The notes below the pieces were generated by a model that ran no database searches, was not told the DNA's origin, and saw nothing but the letters and a program-made list of their open reading frames with translations. 64,000 nucleotides of DNA from Megamerina dolium (lineage: Eukaryota; Arthropoda; Insecta; Diptera; Megamerinidae). Location of the stretch: positions 3,739,501-3,803,500 of the forward strand of contig OY978525.1 of assembly GCA_963854835.1 (NCBI GenBank). Reading direction: 5' to 3'. The translations under genes were made by a program, and so were the position numbers. Positions 1-12,380 of the stretch are shown one piece after another. Within the stretch, counting starts at the first letter, position 1, and every line of letters begins with the position of its first letter.

Positions 1-281
1 TGAAATTCTCACTAATTGATACCGTGCAAGGCAAGTATTTTTTGGTATTTACATGATATTTGCGTGAATGTCAATTGAATATTCCATTCATTATAGAATC
101 GATTAAAGTCAAAGATATACGATTGCTTTGCGAGAATCTAAATACATTGGAATTACTGCAACTATGCAATAAACATGTCTCAGTGTTAGCACCACCTGAA
201 GAGACAACAACGAAAATTGCAACCAAATCAGAGAAACAGAAATTGGGCGGCAGAAAAACGACACCGATAAAAAAGAAGTAA
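1..281 (+). CDS. 3' end of an unidentified protein-coding gene (partial, two exons)
   Basis: The frame is open from base 3 to a stop at 279-281 once an intron at 31-96 is removed. Exon sequence 3-30 reads KFSLIDTVQ and ends in CAAG. The next bases, GCAAGT, match the rare GC-AG donor consensus. The acceptor is a pyrimidine-rich stretch ending TTATAG at 91-96, giving a 66-base intron. The split codon (G+AA, Glu) keeps the frame, so the junction reads TVQ-E-SIKVKDIR. Without the splice the frame hits a stop at 54-56. The visible C-terminus is about 70 residues: a Leu-rich, probably helical part (residues LLCENLNTLELLQLC), then a Lys/Thr-rich basic tail ending IKKK that could be a nuclear or nucleolar signal. 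I do not recognise the family. The rest of the gene lies left of the window. Confidence 0.7.
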
Positions 282-318
282 AATCAACTAAACTGACTAA
301 AAGCACAAACAAGAAAAA

Positions 319-501
319 ATGACCAAAAAACATAAAGGCACCTTAGCGGTAATCGAGCAAATCTACCAAGATATACCATCCTTTACAGACATCTTCACCG
401 AGGAATCATTCTACATGTTTGCATTCTGTTTTGTTTGTGGCACCATTATGGTAGCATTTATATTATCTAGATTTATAACAATTAAACCAGTTGAAATTTA
501 A
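319..501 (+). CDS. 60-residue single-pass membrane peptide, second ORF of an apparent bicistronic transcript
   Basis: An ATG ORF starts 37 bases after the stop of the upstream gene, with no poly(A) signal between them. The first AATAAA follows at 594-599, so both ORFs would share one mRNA. Residues 1-30 are polar (start MTKKHKGTLAVIEQIYQDIP). Residues about 31-53 are strongly hydrophobic and look like one membrane helix (YMFAFCFVCGTIMVAFILS). The C-terminus is short (RFITIKPVEI). There is no cleavable signal peptide, so it looks like a tail-anchored or single-pass protein with a short far-side tail. I do not recognise the family. Evidence for coding is the composition, the tight spacing and the open frame; conservation was not tested. 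Confidence 0.55.
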   Translation: MTKKHKGTLAVIEQIYQDIPSFTDIFTEESFYMFAFCFVCGTIMVAFILSRFITIKPVEI

Positions 502-593
502 TTGAAAATCTTGCAATGATTTAATTTGATTTTGAATTTTAATATAATTTAATAAGTCGCCTATGTACAAGATGTTGAAAAAGAAAATTTGAA

Positions 594-599
594 AATAAA
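594..599 (+). terminator. Poly(A) signal AATAAA
   Basis: AATAAA lies about 95 bases after the stop of the 60-residue ORF, in an AT-rich 3' UTR. It is the first canonical signal after either ORF, which supports a shared transcript end. Confidence 0.5.
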
Positions 600-3530
600 A
601 TTTAAAAAAATGTAAATTGATGTACATTGAAAACAAAAACTACATAAAAGTTGTATTGTACAAGTAGAATTTGTAAGGGCCAATTCTGGTTAAACACTAA
701 GCAATGCAATTCTACTTTTGGAAAGGTATGAAATTTCAAGCTCATTTTGTTGTTACTGTATTCAGTAAAAACCGGTCTAACCTCGATTTGAGAAAAATAA
801 TAAAAAACAGAAGATAAAGTAAAACATTGAACATTGGCGATACCGAAATCTGTTGAATGCATTCGAAATTGTAACACGTTTCATTGGTACTCCAACACAA
901 GTTAAGGGCATTTATGTGCGTGTGAAGGAGAACTGAACTGAATGCGCGTGCAAAACTTTTTTATGTCACTACATACCATCACAAGACTATCAGAAAACGT
1001 TTGCAAAATACATCATTTCGATGGACAGGTAGTCAGTAAGCTTACTGATCTGCGATTTTGCGATGACGACTTTTCGTTGTTTAAAATTACAACAAACATC
1101 TGTTGTTGTTGATCTTTGCAGGAGAACTTGCAATAATATACTCACAATCAGGCATTTTATATGCAATACGAACGACAAGAAATATTTGGTACATTCTGCT
1201 TGGGCTTTTTTTTTTAATTTAAACTTTCACAAAATTGGTATGCAATGTAGAGGTAAGTATAAATATTTTTAAGAGAACAAAAAAATTGAATGCCTTTCAT
1301 TCTTATGTTCAATATAAGATAATATCGAACTATTTGCATGGCATGATTTTTTGATATAATCCAACTAAGGAAAATTATCTACCATTTGAACCAAATTGAG
1401 AATATGCAAGAACGAGAGAATGATTTTAGAATAATCACAGACTTCATATGGAAGGTACGGTTATATATTCCATGCTATAAATGATAAAATGTTACGGAAT
1501 TGGATAAGTGGAGTGCCACCACTAATGATCTCAAGTTAAAACTGTACAAAATGGTACCTCGATTATTATCCAAGTTGAAATATTCGAAATTATATCAGCG
1601 CACTGACATTGAAAAATTTGAAAATATATAAATGGAGTACATTAATAGCTCATTAAAAACACTGAAATAAAAATAGGTTATCCCTAGCATTAAAATATAA
1701 GCAGGTAATCCCATTTAAGGCTGACCCTACCTACTTCAACTGGTTTATTTATGTATTGATATACATATATGCATATCAATTTACATAAATATAAATTGTA
1801 TACTAGCGGAATGTGCGTAATACCTATGTATATTCATTCAAGTTCAATTTCACACTACACAAGTACATAATCGTAGGAGAAAAGAAACCATAAACCATGA
1901 TATGCTTCGGATGTGTGCGAAAACAAAATATAAAATTCCTTATTTTTTTGTTGGGGGGGAGGGGTAGTAGGTAAGAAATACTGAATAACAATGAAAAGCA
2001 CTTTTTCTTTCGCATCTTCTTCTATTATGTACGAGTATAGAGACTAAATGCTTGTACAAAAGCAGTATTTACTAAATTAGAACACAAATAAAGAACTAAA
2101 GAAGAAGAAAAAAGTGTGGGAAAATGGAAAACTATAAAAATAAATATAGAGAATGTCAGTGGGACACCGGCAACATTTTAAATGCGCGTGGGAAATATGT
2201 GATAATATACAAATACCTAAAAAAAAGAAAAACGTAGTATGTAGTTGAACTGGAATATACGATACGATACATTCAAATGCATATTAAGGAAAGGAATAAA
2301 AAGTGAGAATGCCGAAAACGGAAGTCACCATTTTTCGATGTTTTTATTTTATGACATTTTAATGTTGCTTTCTGCCTTCCATTTTCATAGGCAATTTAAG
2401 TCCTTTTTTAAGAAGTGATAAATTCCAATTTGATTCGTTTTCTGGATTTTGCAGAACATTACTGGCAATCCTCAAGGACATTAAAGGATTCAATTCTAAA
2501 GGACAAATGATCTTCTCTTAAGAGATTATTTAGTACAAACATCAATTTTAGGTTGCTGACAGAATTGATTTTATTTACAAAATATCCGATTTTTATTGTA
2601 TTATTATGATAATTCAATTTATGACGTCAGTAAATGATGAGAATTAGCGTAATGCTTTTTCTGTGTCCACTTTGACTTGTAAATTCCAGCAAAATAACTA
2701 AAAGATGAGAAGATGAGGTACATATGTTGGTAAAAATATTCTAAATAAACTTCCGCTTACATATCTATACTCACACTGGTAAAAGCTTTGATATATTCCT
2801 ACATAAGCATTGATAACTTCCGCTCCTTTTCTATTCATACTGAATCGAATAATAAGCCACAAACGAATTATTCAATACAAAATCAGTAGTGATCACACTG
2901 AATTAATTTAGCTATGCTAAATAATAATAATAATACAACAAAAAATCACATAAATAATGCCCATGGGGAATTCAATCGATAGGTGGCAATGTCATCAAAG
3001 TTGCAGCAGTTCAGTGTTTATTAAATTTGGTTTGGATCTATTTATGTTAGCCAATTCCAAATGGACAAACTCTGGAGATTTCAATTTTTATGAGTTTTTT
3101 TCATAAATCTAAAAAATATACAGCAATTGGGCAGGAGGGTGTTGGAAATGCTCGCATAAACCATATCGCAAAATGTTCTTTTTTCTGCTCACAACTACGT
3201 ATACGTCATACACAAATGTTACAATCCAAAGCAAAAAACGAATAGAACTTTGCCCTCTTACTACCGGATGCTCCACAATTATATTTTTGTAGAAAGAATT
3301 TCTCACGAAATAATCAGAAAGGATGTTAAATGATGTTGTATGCTTACGCGTATACATTAAAGCAGGTCAAATTTTATGGAGAGAGCAACATTTTGAAGAA
3401 CTTGCTCCCTTAAAAACATAAAATTTTGATAGTTTTAAGCATCTGTTATTTAATAAGAAAGAAAATAGTCATTTCCACATTTGGACCTTTTTTTTAGTTT
3501 TTATAGATATTAAAAAAAGCTTCAATTTTG
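600..3530. other. Intergenic, no gene recognised
   Basis: AT-rich DNA with short open frames on both strands and none with convincing composition. It holds simple ATA/TATG runs and nothing else I can support. Confidence 0.5.
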
Positions 3531-3533
3531 TAC

Positions 3534-3970
3534 ATGAGCTTCCCAAAATTAGGGGCGATAGAGGATAATTATGTTCGGGGGAAATGTTATCCACGCAAAA
3601 TTAATGAGATCGATTATACATTTGGCAGCACTATGAACGCTTTCTGGCAGTTATCGGGATATCGATTTTCGATTCATGTGGAGCCTTCTTGAAGAGTGCA
3701 GATGGATGTTTGAGGGAAATATTAGCGAAGAATAATTAATAGAGGTCAGTCATAAATTTCACCTTTCTAAATGCTATTCTTGGTCATCTATAGGGTAGTT
3801 TTTCGATTTACATGTGTTTTTGCGTTAATTTTTTATGGTAGCTATATTCCGGGGAATTATTGGGAAGGAAAAATTTGTGCAGGTCAGTCATATATTTCAC
3901 CACTCAAACAGTTATTCACGTTCTTTTTAGATTCTCATGTGTTCTGCCTTAATTTTCGACAAACCAATCC
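3534..3970 (+). repeat. Diverged copies of repeat family A
   Basis: About three decayed units carry the family A word order: a GGGG-containing box and GATAGAGG, then a stretch like AATGTTATCCACGCAAAATTA, then GGTCAGTCATA..TTTCACC, then a TCTATAGGGTAGTTTTTCGATTT segment. The same order recurs at 8.4-10.1, 46.6, 49.6-51.8 kb and, reversed, at 40.8-41.2 and 62.8-63.3 kb. Confidence 0.5.
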
Positions 3971-4985
3971 ATTGTAATTTTTGACCCACCTTAATATGTG
4001 TATATACATAGATGAGAAATGCCGAACCTTTATTATGAACTTGAATACTTCACACCAATACTACGCATACAATACCAGTGGGTACCTACACAAAAAACCA
4101 ATTGAAGAGAATAGCTTTCAAAAATAAAATTAAACTACATAAATAGAGAAATAATTCCACGACAAATTCAACAACGAAAACTTTATGAGAAAGCGAAAAG
4201 AAGCAAAGGCAAAAAAAAAACAAAAATAAAATAAACAAATTTGACATTGAACTTGAGAAATACGTACATATATGTACCTATTTACTTATACATAGATACA
4301 TACCCGCTAGCACACATACATACATACATCCATACAAAAGTATACATTATATAGATGAATTGTTAGTGGGGTGTGTTTTGTGTTTTATTATGAAATTTTA
4401 TTTTCTTATGAAATTTACTTTATTTATAGGGCAGAACAACAAAAGCATACAAAAATAGAAAGGGAGTAAAAAGCAACAATGAAAATATTTAAGCAAAAAA
4501 CATAAGTTTAGTGGCTGACATGCCATTGAGATTAGAGCATATTCGTATACTCGTATGTATGTATGCACGTTTATGCGTAATCATACATAAAATTTAACTC
4601 TCCATCTGGCTCTGTGTCTTACATTTTATCAGCGGAAAGTCAGATTTTTTAGTTTTGACCACCAAATCAATATCAATCCAATGTCAATATTAATGATTCT
4701 GTTCAAATTTAACACACTTAATAATTCTGGAGGAGTAGCATGGTTATCTGTTTTCGATGCTTCTAATACCGGCTATTTATTATTTTTTTCTGACTGCAAA
4801 GCTTAAATATTACATTATAAAATTTAATTCAAAATGATTTGTTACATCTTCAGCTTTGCATGTAGGAAAAAAAATCAACCCTGGCATCATATGTAGGTCG
4901 ATTCAGGGTATAAATCGATATATCGTATATATATGTATTGCATGTATATAAGAAGTTGATTTACCATGCCCATGTTTTACGCACT
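3971..4985. other. Intergenic, nothing recognised
   Basis: AT-rich with ACATACATA runs near 4.27-4.34 kb. No gene, RNA or transposon end seen. Confidence 0.4.
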
Positions 4986-4989
4986 ATTA

Positions 4990-5820
4990 GGGTGGCTCGA
5001 CATAAACTTGCAAAATTTTCTATCTCCAAAATTAATCAACCTGTCAAATATAAGTAAATTATGGCGGTTCAAAATAACAAACTATTTCACGACTTTGTTT
5101 GGAGGCTCCATTAAATAGTGGACGTTACTCGGCCATGATTCATGGAAATTTTTCCCCATTATAATGTTAATCTTCATGACAAATATAGTTGTCCTAGGCT
5201 GATTAAACATTTTTCAAAATTCCACGACTATGTATGGAAGCTACATTAAATAATGGACGGTGGTTTGGCCAATTCATGCAATATTATTTATACCTCCAAT
5301 ACTAATCTACATGTTAAATATGGTTGATCTAGGCGCAATAAATTATAAGTTATGACGTTAAAATATTTTTTTAATTTGGCGTTTTTGTATGGAGACTATA
5401 TTAAATAGTAGGCGTGGCTCGACAATTTCTTGTAGTATTATTTCGCCTTAGAATGCTAAAATAAATACCGAATATTGTTGTTATAAGCGTAAATCTACAC
5501 ACGTTATGATTATTTAATGACATAAATTTCACGACTTTGTATGGGAGCTACATCAAATAGTGGGCGTGACACGGCCACTTCTTGCGATATTACTACCCAC
5601 TACAATATTAATCTATGAATTAAATATTTTTGTCCTAGGCAAAAGATTGCCCAAGTTATGGCAGTTTAAAATTAAATATAATTCTACGACTTTGTATGGG
5701 AGCTACAATAAATTGTAGACGTGGCTCATCTATTTCTTGCAGATTTATAACAGACTACAATATTAATCTACACATCAAATATTGTTGTCGTAGGTGAAAT
5801 ATTAAGTGATTTATAACGAA
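4990..5820 (+). repeat. Tandem repeat array, family B, about 150 bp period
   Basis: Units begin with a box close to CACGACTTTGTATGGGAGC at 5088, 5223, 5380, 5530 and 5684, spaced 135, 157, 150 and 154 bases. Each continues with TACATTAAATAGTGGRCGTGG, then a TTCTTGCARTATTA block, then ATATTAATCTACA, then AAATATTGTTGTCCTAGGC. A partial unit precedes the first. Units differ from one another considerably, so the array is old. No coding frame runs through it. Confidence 0.75.
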
Positions 5821-8370
5821 TTAAACATTTTATTTTAATTTTCGAATGGACAATACTTATTACCAATAACATTCGTACTCTTGAACCATAAGTAACACGT
5901 GCCAAATTTCGTAAAAGTCTTTAATTGGAATATTGTGCTATTTTTCTAGCCATAGCTGTCTGTATATAAAATATGACGTTGAATTTTATATAATGCATAC
6001 GCCAGAGGCAAGTCGTCTCATTTAGCATAAAATGATTTCACTAAATTAATCAATTTTATTATATTTTGCTTATGAAAACGATGGATGGTAATGTGAAAAA
6101 TTGCAAATCGATGACAATTTGTTGATAATTTTCCGTTTTTTTCTATACATTTATGTAGTACCTACCTCCGACAAGAAGCGTACCTCAATAATTCAATAAT
6201 ACACAACGAGAAAAAAACATGAATAATTATTGCAAATTTAATATGTGACCTTTTCAAAGATTAACTAGTAGTTGTCTCAGTAACAATTATGATGTTATAG
6301 CTAGCTGTCTCGTTTTCATTATTTATATAGATACTTATATACAAAGAAATATATATCTGTATGTAATTACTAAAGCTCCACTGTTGATATTGTTGGCATG
6401 ATGAAATGCATACATACAATATTTTATATACATATGTATCTATACACAAGTTCTTCTATACATGTACATATATAATGAAGGACTATTTAGGCGGCAGTTT
6501 GAGGCAGGTTCTGTATCAATTTATGTGGGCGAATGACATGAAAAATGGTGGGAAGAAGACAGAGAGAGAGAGAGAGAGAGAGTTCTCGAAAATCAGACAT
6601 AAATAAAGAGAGCAAGGACATTTTAGCGCACTATTCGATTTTTTCATATACTCACATAGATTTTCATATACATTTATGTACATTTATATACATATTTATA
6701 CATGTATATTTGTAGTATATAAATTTACATGCTTGCCTTGACTGTATGTACTCTTAGTCATATGACGACAAATGACTCTCGTTTGCACTTTCTCTCAATT
6801 TGGCTTTCATGTTCTCTCATATTTTGATTATGATGCCGCTCTCTGTTTTGATTTTCATCCTAAGGCTCCAATCTACTATATGTATACAAATGAAAATCTC
6901 TATGTGTGTTTGGACATAATAATTGGTATGAATAGTACAAAGCCATTATTGTTTTACTTCGTTAAGCGGCATTCGTACTTTCATTTTACATATGTATATC
7001 GTATTAGGAATATCTATGAATGTATATATGTATTTGTTTTTTATTTTTATTTGGATTTTTTTTTTCCAACAATGAAAACAACAAAAATTAACATTAAGCG
7101 CCAAAGTTCATCTCGCGCTTCTATTTAGTGACGCTCAGCTGTGTGTGTGTGTGTCCTTAAAAGTTCTGGAAAATATTTTGTTGCGCATATACATACCTAC
7201 GTACCTTTGTATGGAGACGATATGTACAAATGTGTGGGAGTGTATAAACCTTTAACCAATTGAAAATTTGTCATATATGACAATGTCATCAATAATCAAT
7301 CGATCTTTGCCTTGAGAAATTCATGTGTTTACACAAGGAAATCTGATCACTAAGTAGATTTGCACAAAATCATGTGAATCCCAATTTTTAATGTTCTTCT
7401 ATTCAGCTTCTATATATTATTCTGACTATTCTGACGATTTCAAATTGCCACAATATTTGCATATCGAATTAAAGTAATCATCGAGTAGAGTTTGCATACA
7501 AATTAATCGATTCAACATCGGCAGATTGAAAGTTGAAAAGCATGCATGCATGCTTTCCATTTTTGGGGTGCCTACTTCTAGTTAATAATTAAAAAGGGTT
7601 GTCATTTGTGATTCATTTGTGTCGTAGGGACGAGTAAATACTTGATGTCACCAAGTTATGTACTGTATTACCAATAGAATATATGTACATGCCTTCATAA
7701 TTACATGCATGGGGATATCGATGCATATGTGCACACATATTAATGTGTGTATAAGTATAAACTCAATATGTAGACGTGCCTATAGACAGAAACAAACAAA
7801 CCTTTGCGGCATTGTAATTGTAAATGCATATATACGAGAGTATATAAATGCTTCAATACTTGCTGTAGTGGTGTTGTATATATGTATACACATATCTACT
7901 ACAATTGCATATGTACTGGATGTGTATATGTACAGTTGAAAAGGGAGAGTTTAATGGCGTATTAGCTGGCTCATTTTTTTTTTTTATATTTGTTTGTCAT
8001 TTTCATTTGACATTTCAATATGTTTGTAATTTTATCGTTTCTTTTTCTAGTTGAAGTAAAAGTTTTACTTTTTAATTTCGTTTTCGTTTTATCATTCGAA
8101 AATTATTTATTTTTGATCTTTGACTGACTACATATATACTTTTACATGATTATTTTTATGTCTGGAATTTTTGTATAGGCTTATTATGAAAATGACTTTT
8201 AGTACATGTTTTGTGAGAGCGAAATGATTTAAATCACAACTTATCAACATTTTTTTTTTTCACAACTAAAACCATTTGTTTTTCTTTGAAATGATGCCTA
8301 TCGGCCAGCATGTAATTGCTCAATTAAAATTGAAATTAATAAAAAAAAATGTTTTCTTAATTTGTATAGG
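5821..8370. other. Intergenic, microsatellite-rich, no gene recognised
   Basis: Contains a (GA)11 run at 6561-6582, TG and TATG runs, and a perfect 20-base palindrome at 7537-7556. The 118-codon open frame at 6772-7128 is rich in Phe/Tyr from low-complexity DNA and has no recognisable domain, so I do not call it a gene. Confidence 0.4.
6561..6582. repeat. (AG)11 microsatellite
   Basis: Uninterrupted AG dinucleotide run visible in the sequence. Confidence 0.9.
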
Positions 8371-8374
8371 ATCT

Positions 8375-9385
8375 TAGCTAAGGAGTGGAGATAAGTGGTA
8401 GGTATGTTTAAAAGAAATGTTGTTGAGAAAAAAATTAATGAAATGCGGTCATACATTTGACCCCTTCAAGGGCGATAGCTGCATAACTATGGGGATATTT
8501 GACAATTTTCAATTCATTTTCATTCATTTTGTATGGCAGCCTCCCTAAGGGGTGGAGATAGAGGAAATTTCTGTTAAAGAAAAATGTTGGGAAGGCAAAA
8601 TTTATTGAAGTTGGCAATCCTTTGATTCCTTTAGAGGCGATTGTTGCACAGCTATGGGAATATTTGAAAATTTTCAGGTGTTTTTTCATTCATTTTGTAT
8701 GGCAGCCTCCCTAAGGGGTGGAGATAGAGGACATTTCTATTCAAATTCAAAGAAGTTGGCTATATTTTCATTCCTCTAGAGTCAATTTCTGGGTAGCTAT
8801 AGGGTTATTTGTCGATTTTCAGACGTTTCCTGTCATTTTGTATGGCAGCTTCCCAAAGGGGTGGAGATAGAGGAAATTTCTGTTCAAATTCAAAGAAGTT
8901 GGCTATATTTTCATTTGTCGATTTTCAGACGTTTCATTTCATTTTGTATGGCAGCCTCCCTAAGGAGTGGAGATAGAGGAAATTTCTGTTAAAGAAAATG
9001 TTGTGATGGCAAAATTTATTGAAGTTGGCAATCCTTTGATTCCTCTATAGTCAATTTCTTGGTAGCTATAGGGTTATTTGTCGATTTTCAGACGTTTCAT
9101 TTCATTTTGTATGGCAACCTCCCAAAGGGGTGGAGATAGAGGAAATTTCTGTTAAAATTCAAAGACGTTGGCTATATTTTCATTCCTCTAGAGTCAATTT
9201 CTGGGTGGCTATAGGGTTATTTGACGATTTCCAGACGTTTCATGTCATTTTGTATGGCAGCCTCCCTAATGGGTGGAGATAGAGGAAATTTCTGTTAAAA
9301 TTCATGGAAGTTGGCTATCTTTTGATTCCTTTAGAGGCGATTTCTGAGCAGCTATAGGGTTATTTGTCGATTTTCAGGCACACCC
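8375..9385 (+). repeat. Tandem repeat array, family A
   Basis: A core close to CATTTTGTATGGCAGCCTCC starts at 8525, 8691, 8834, 8940, 9103 and 9246, spaced 166, 143, 106, 163 and 143 bases. It is followed by CTAAGGGGTGGAGATAGAGG, AATTTCTGTTAAA, a GAAGTTGGC block, a TCCTCTAGAGTCAATTTCT block and GGGTTATTTGTCGATTTTCA. The 106-base unit has lost an internal segment. The first, partial unit (8375) lacks the core. Confidence 0.8.
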
Positions 9386-9399
9386 TTATGAAGGGCATT

Positions 9400-9705
9400 C
9401 ATATTTTTCTTCTTTTTCTTATGTGGCCATAACAACCGATGATCGATTTAGACCAAACATATAATACGGCGCCAGTCTTCTCTGTTCTTCGTTTGCTGGC
9501 GGCAATTGGATATTCCAAGCGCTGCTAGGTTACCCAACACTTGGTCCTTTCAACGGAGGTTTAGTCTTCCTCCTCTTCTGCGTCCTCCAGCGGTGCCGAA
9601 TTAATTACACTCTTCGTTGGAGCGTCTTCTTCCATTCGCTCGACATGACCCAGCCAACGCAGCGACTGTATTTTGATTCGTTTGACTAGCATCCGTATGT
9701 TTGGA
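9400..9705 (-). mobile_element. 3' end of a non-LTR retrotransposon (LINE) reverse-transcriptase ORF, decayed
   Basis: This segment is clearly more GC-rich than its surroundings. Read on the minus strand from about 9700 it gives LRWLGHVERMEEDAP, the signature found near the C-terminus of many insect endonuclease/reverse-transcriptase polyproteins, followed after a frameshift by RRRGR..RWKDQV..LG-like remains and a purine-rich AAGAAAAAGAAGAAAAA tail at about 9400-9415. Only the last 100 or so codons remain. It sits inside repeat family A, so it inserted there. The clade is not decided. Confidence 0.6.
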
Positions 9706-10105
9706 TAAAATGTTGTGATAAAAAAAATGAACAGAGGTCGGTCATATATTTCACTCCTCCTAAAGGAGAATTTTAAAAACGATGGGAGCGAATTTTATGA
9801 AAATCTAAAATTTTATGGGAGAGGAGTAGAGATAATAAGTATAAGCTGATAAGTATGTTCTCAAAAAAATATGGTGCGCACAAAATTAATGATGGTCAGT
9901 TATACATTTTCAATCTCTAGGTGCAACCTCCTGGAACGTAGGGAAGGAATTTTTAAAAAGACATAAATTTTGTGGGTGAACCCACTTAAGGTCTGGAAGT
10001 GGGGGGAATACATTATGGTAAAATATTATGTAAAAAAATATTAATGGTATATAGACATATATTTACCTCACTAGGGGTGACTTTTGGGCAGTTTTAATGT
10101 TTTTT
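9706..10105 (+). repeat. Continuation of repeat family A beyond the LINE
   Basis: About two and a half diverged units with the blocks AATGTTGTGATAAA, GAGGTCGGTCATATATTTCACTC, TTTTATGGGAGAGGAGTAGAGATA and a repeat of the same order up to about 10,105. An isolated core (TGTGTATGGTAGCC) also occurs near 10,299. Confidence 0.55.
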
Positions 10106-11735
10106 GTCAAGGTTTCTACCATTTCTTTGCCACATTTTTTTCAGATGTCTTTCAAAACAGTGGAGCTGCGGCTTATATAATTTAAACAATCGCATAGCTA
10201 CTGTAAAGTAAAATAATTTTATGAAGCTATTCAGAACTTTTGTGACACAATATAAAATATGATTTTTTCAAAAGTATACATGTCAGACTAGCTGTCATTG
10301 TGTATGGTAGCCAAGCTTTTTCATTCCTGAAGTTAAGCTGTCACGTGAAAAAATGTTAGAATATGGAAAAATTTTCGTTAGGAACCCTACAGCTTTTAGC
10401 TTGTTTTGAGCTCTATAATAGGTAAAATCCTTATAATTTACCCTACCTTGGTGTCAATTTAAACTTTTTGAATGAAATTTAACCCTTTAATTGTGCTATT
10501 TTGCTAAATTGTGTTTGCAACATCAGCGACTTGTTGAACAAACCTGTCTTTGATGATATTCTAGTTCGAGTATAGTTCGATTTATGTATTTAAGATATAT
10601 TCTAACCCACTACAGTTGACAAATCCATGTGATTCATAATCAACATTGCAATTTTGTATAAAACAATTTTTTTTTCATTACTTACCTTCTTATCGATTGA
10701 TTTGTACAGCTTGCCAATTTGAAGTTATCAGCAATAATAATGCTTTGCTCTGAACAGCTAACATTTAATAAAATTTTTTTTTTATAGCACACGCTTTAAA
10801 CACTCAAATTTAATAAACAATATTGTTTGTGTTTTTGCTATTGTTGTTTCTTCTATTGATTCTATAATGTAAATATTCATGAAAATAATAATCACATATA
10901 CACGCAATCGCTCTCTCGTGAATAATGTAGTCAAACTTTTTGTTTTTTATTTTTTTTGTGTATTGATTTATTTCTGCAATTTTGTTTTCTTTGATTTTCC
11001 GATCAATTTTGATCAAAGAGCTACGAATGTAAGAAATTATCGAGAAAAAAATCCCCTTAAAGTTGCTGATAAAGTGCAATTTGTTACATTTCCAATGTAT
11101 GTGTGTGCGTGTGGTAGAGAGTGCAAGAAAAAAAGATAAAAAAAGTAAGAGAGAGATTGTGACAGATAGTATGTAGATACGATTGCAAGAGAAATATTGA
11201 CGTTGATTGTTGCTTTTAGCTCAATGCTCAATAATTGTTATTACTTCTACTCATATGACACACGATATGATAATGGCGGAGCAACAACAATAACAACAAC
11301 AAACGCACCATTCAAACCGCCGTCATATCAGCACGATCATAATTTATTTTATATATTTCATATACACAGCTATTTATTTATTTTTATATTTCTACTTTTA
11401 CTTGTTCGATTTTTCTTCTTTCTATTTTTGCAAATTTGTCTTTCGTTTTTCACGATATTATCCATACATGTTGACACAAGCAGAGCCGAATACACATGCA
11501 CACAAATTGTAATATAAACACTTGTGCATATGCACAGTGGTGGTTAAAAGAGATTAGCATCTGATTTTTTTTTTTTTTGTAAACAATAATATTTTTAAAT
11601 ATTGTTTATTTATGTATTATATATATACATATTTTTTTTACATAATTTTACTTATTGCTTGTTGTTTAGATAAAAAAAAAAATGAAAAAATAAATAAAAA
11701 TCTGCAAAATAATTGTTTATGAAAATCTCTATTCT
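10106..11735. other. Intergenic, no gene recognised
   Basis: AT-rich sequence with CAA/ACA runs around 11.28 kb. The 106-codon open frame at 11,197-11,517 has low-complexity composition and no domain. Confidence 0.4.
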
Positions 11736-11739
11736 TCGA

Positions 11740-12380
11740 ATGCAACTTTTAGTTTAAGGAACAAAAACAAGGGCAAATCTGGTGTCAGAATCTCTAGACC
11801 GGTGGTCAAGCAGTTCAGAAGTAATACGTGGCAGCCAGTGATCTGAGAAACGGCACATGTTCTTGGTGAAACAGACTTTTTCAATAAATGTTTTCGATTT
11901 TTATTTTTTTTTAATTTGTGGCTTTGCTTGTCATGGAATAATGCGTAGAATGTTTCTGTAATGGTTTTTTTTTCTTTTTAAACAAAATCATTTAAGATAT
12001 TTGATTAGGATAATTCCATGACTATCCCAAAAACCAGTCGCCATCACTTTCAAACAATCGAAGAAATAGTTTTTGCATTTTTTTCCCCCATTCATAGTTC
12101 ACTATTTGACTGTATGTTTGGTTTTGGGTATAGTAGTGGAGTGATGGTGCTCCATCTACTATAATTAATCGGTGCCAAAAGTCCGATTAATTGCGCATAA
12201 ACTGCACGGCAAATGCACCAGCTAACGCGCTGACAGTTTTTTCATGCCTCAATATCGATTCAATATGTGACCAACACATTCTTTGGACATATTCATAGCC
12301 TCTGCTATATCACTTACATTAATTCAACGTTTTTCTAGCAACATTTAGTGAACTTGACCTATTTTATTCAGTACTATCAT
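11740..12380 (-). mobile_element. Decayed mariner-family transposase remnant
   Basis: Minus-strand reading gives ordered mariner landmarks in mixed frames. NVSDIAEAMNMS and a tract ending GMKKLSAR (helix-turn-helix region and linker) lie at 12,320-12,215. KVMATGFWDSHGIILIKYL, equivalent to the mariner VFWD.HGI..IDYL block after the first catalytic Asp, lies at 12,055-11,995. A short KTITETFYA block follows, then FHQE (second catalytic region, where the usual Asp is replaced) near 11,870, and a decayed C-terminal part. Stops and frameshifts occur throughout, so no functional protein is possible. No terminal repeats were found, so the bounds are approximate. Confidence 0.65.

Noticed and set aside
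3109..3357. 82-codon minus ORF
   Set aside because: No family likeness, no neighbouring splice sites, ordinary intergenic composition.
6772..7128. 118-codon ORF on the plus strand
   Set aside because: Phe/Tyr/Ile-rich translation of low-complexity DNA, no domain, no splice context.
8375..9385. CRISPR-like array
   Set aside because: Units are 106-166 bases with no short identical repeats separated by unique spacers; eukaryotic satellite-like array.
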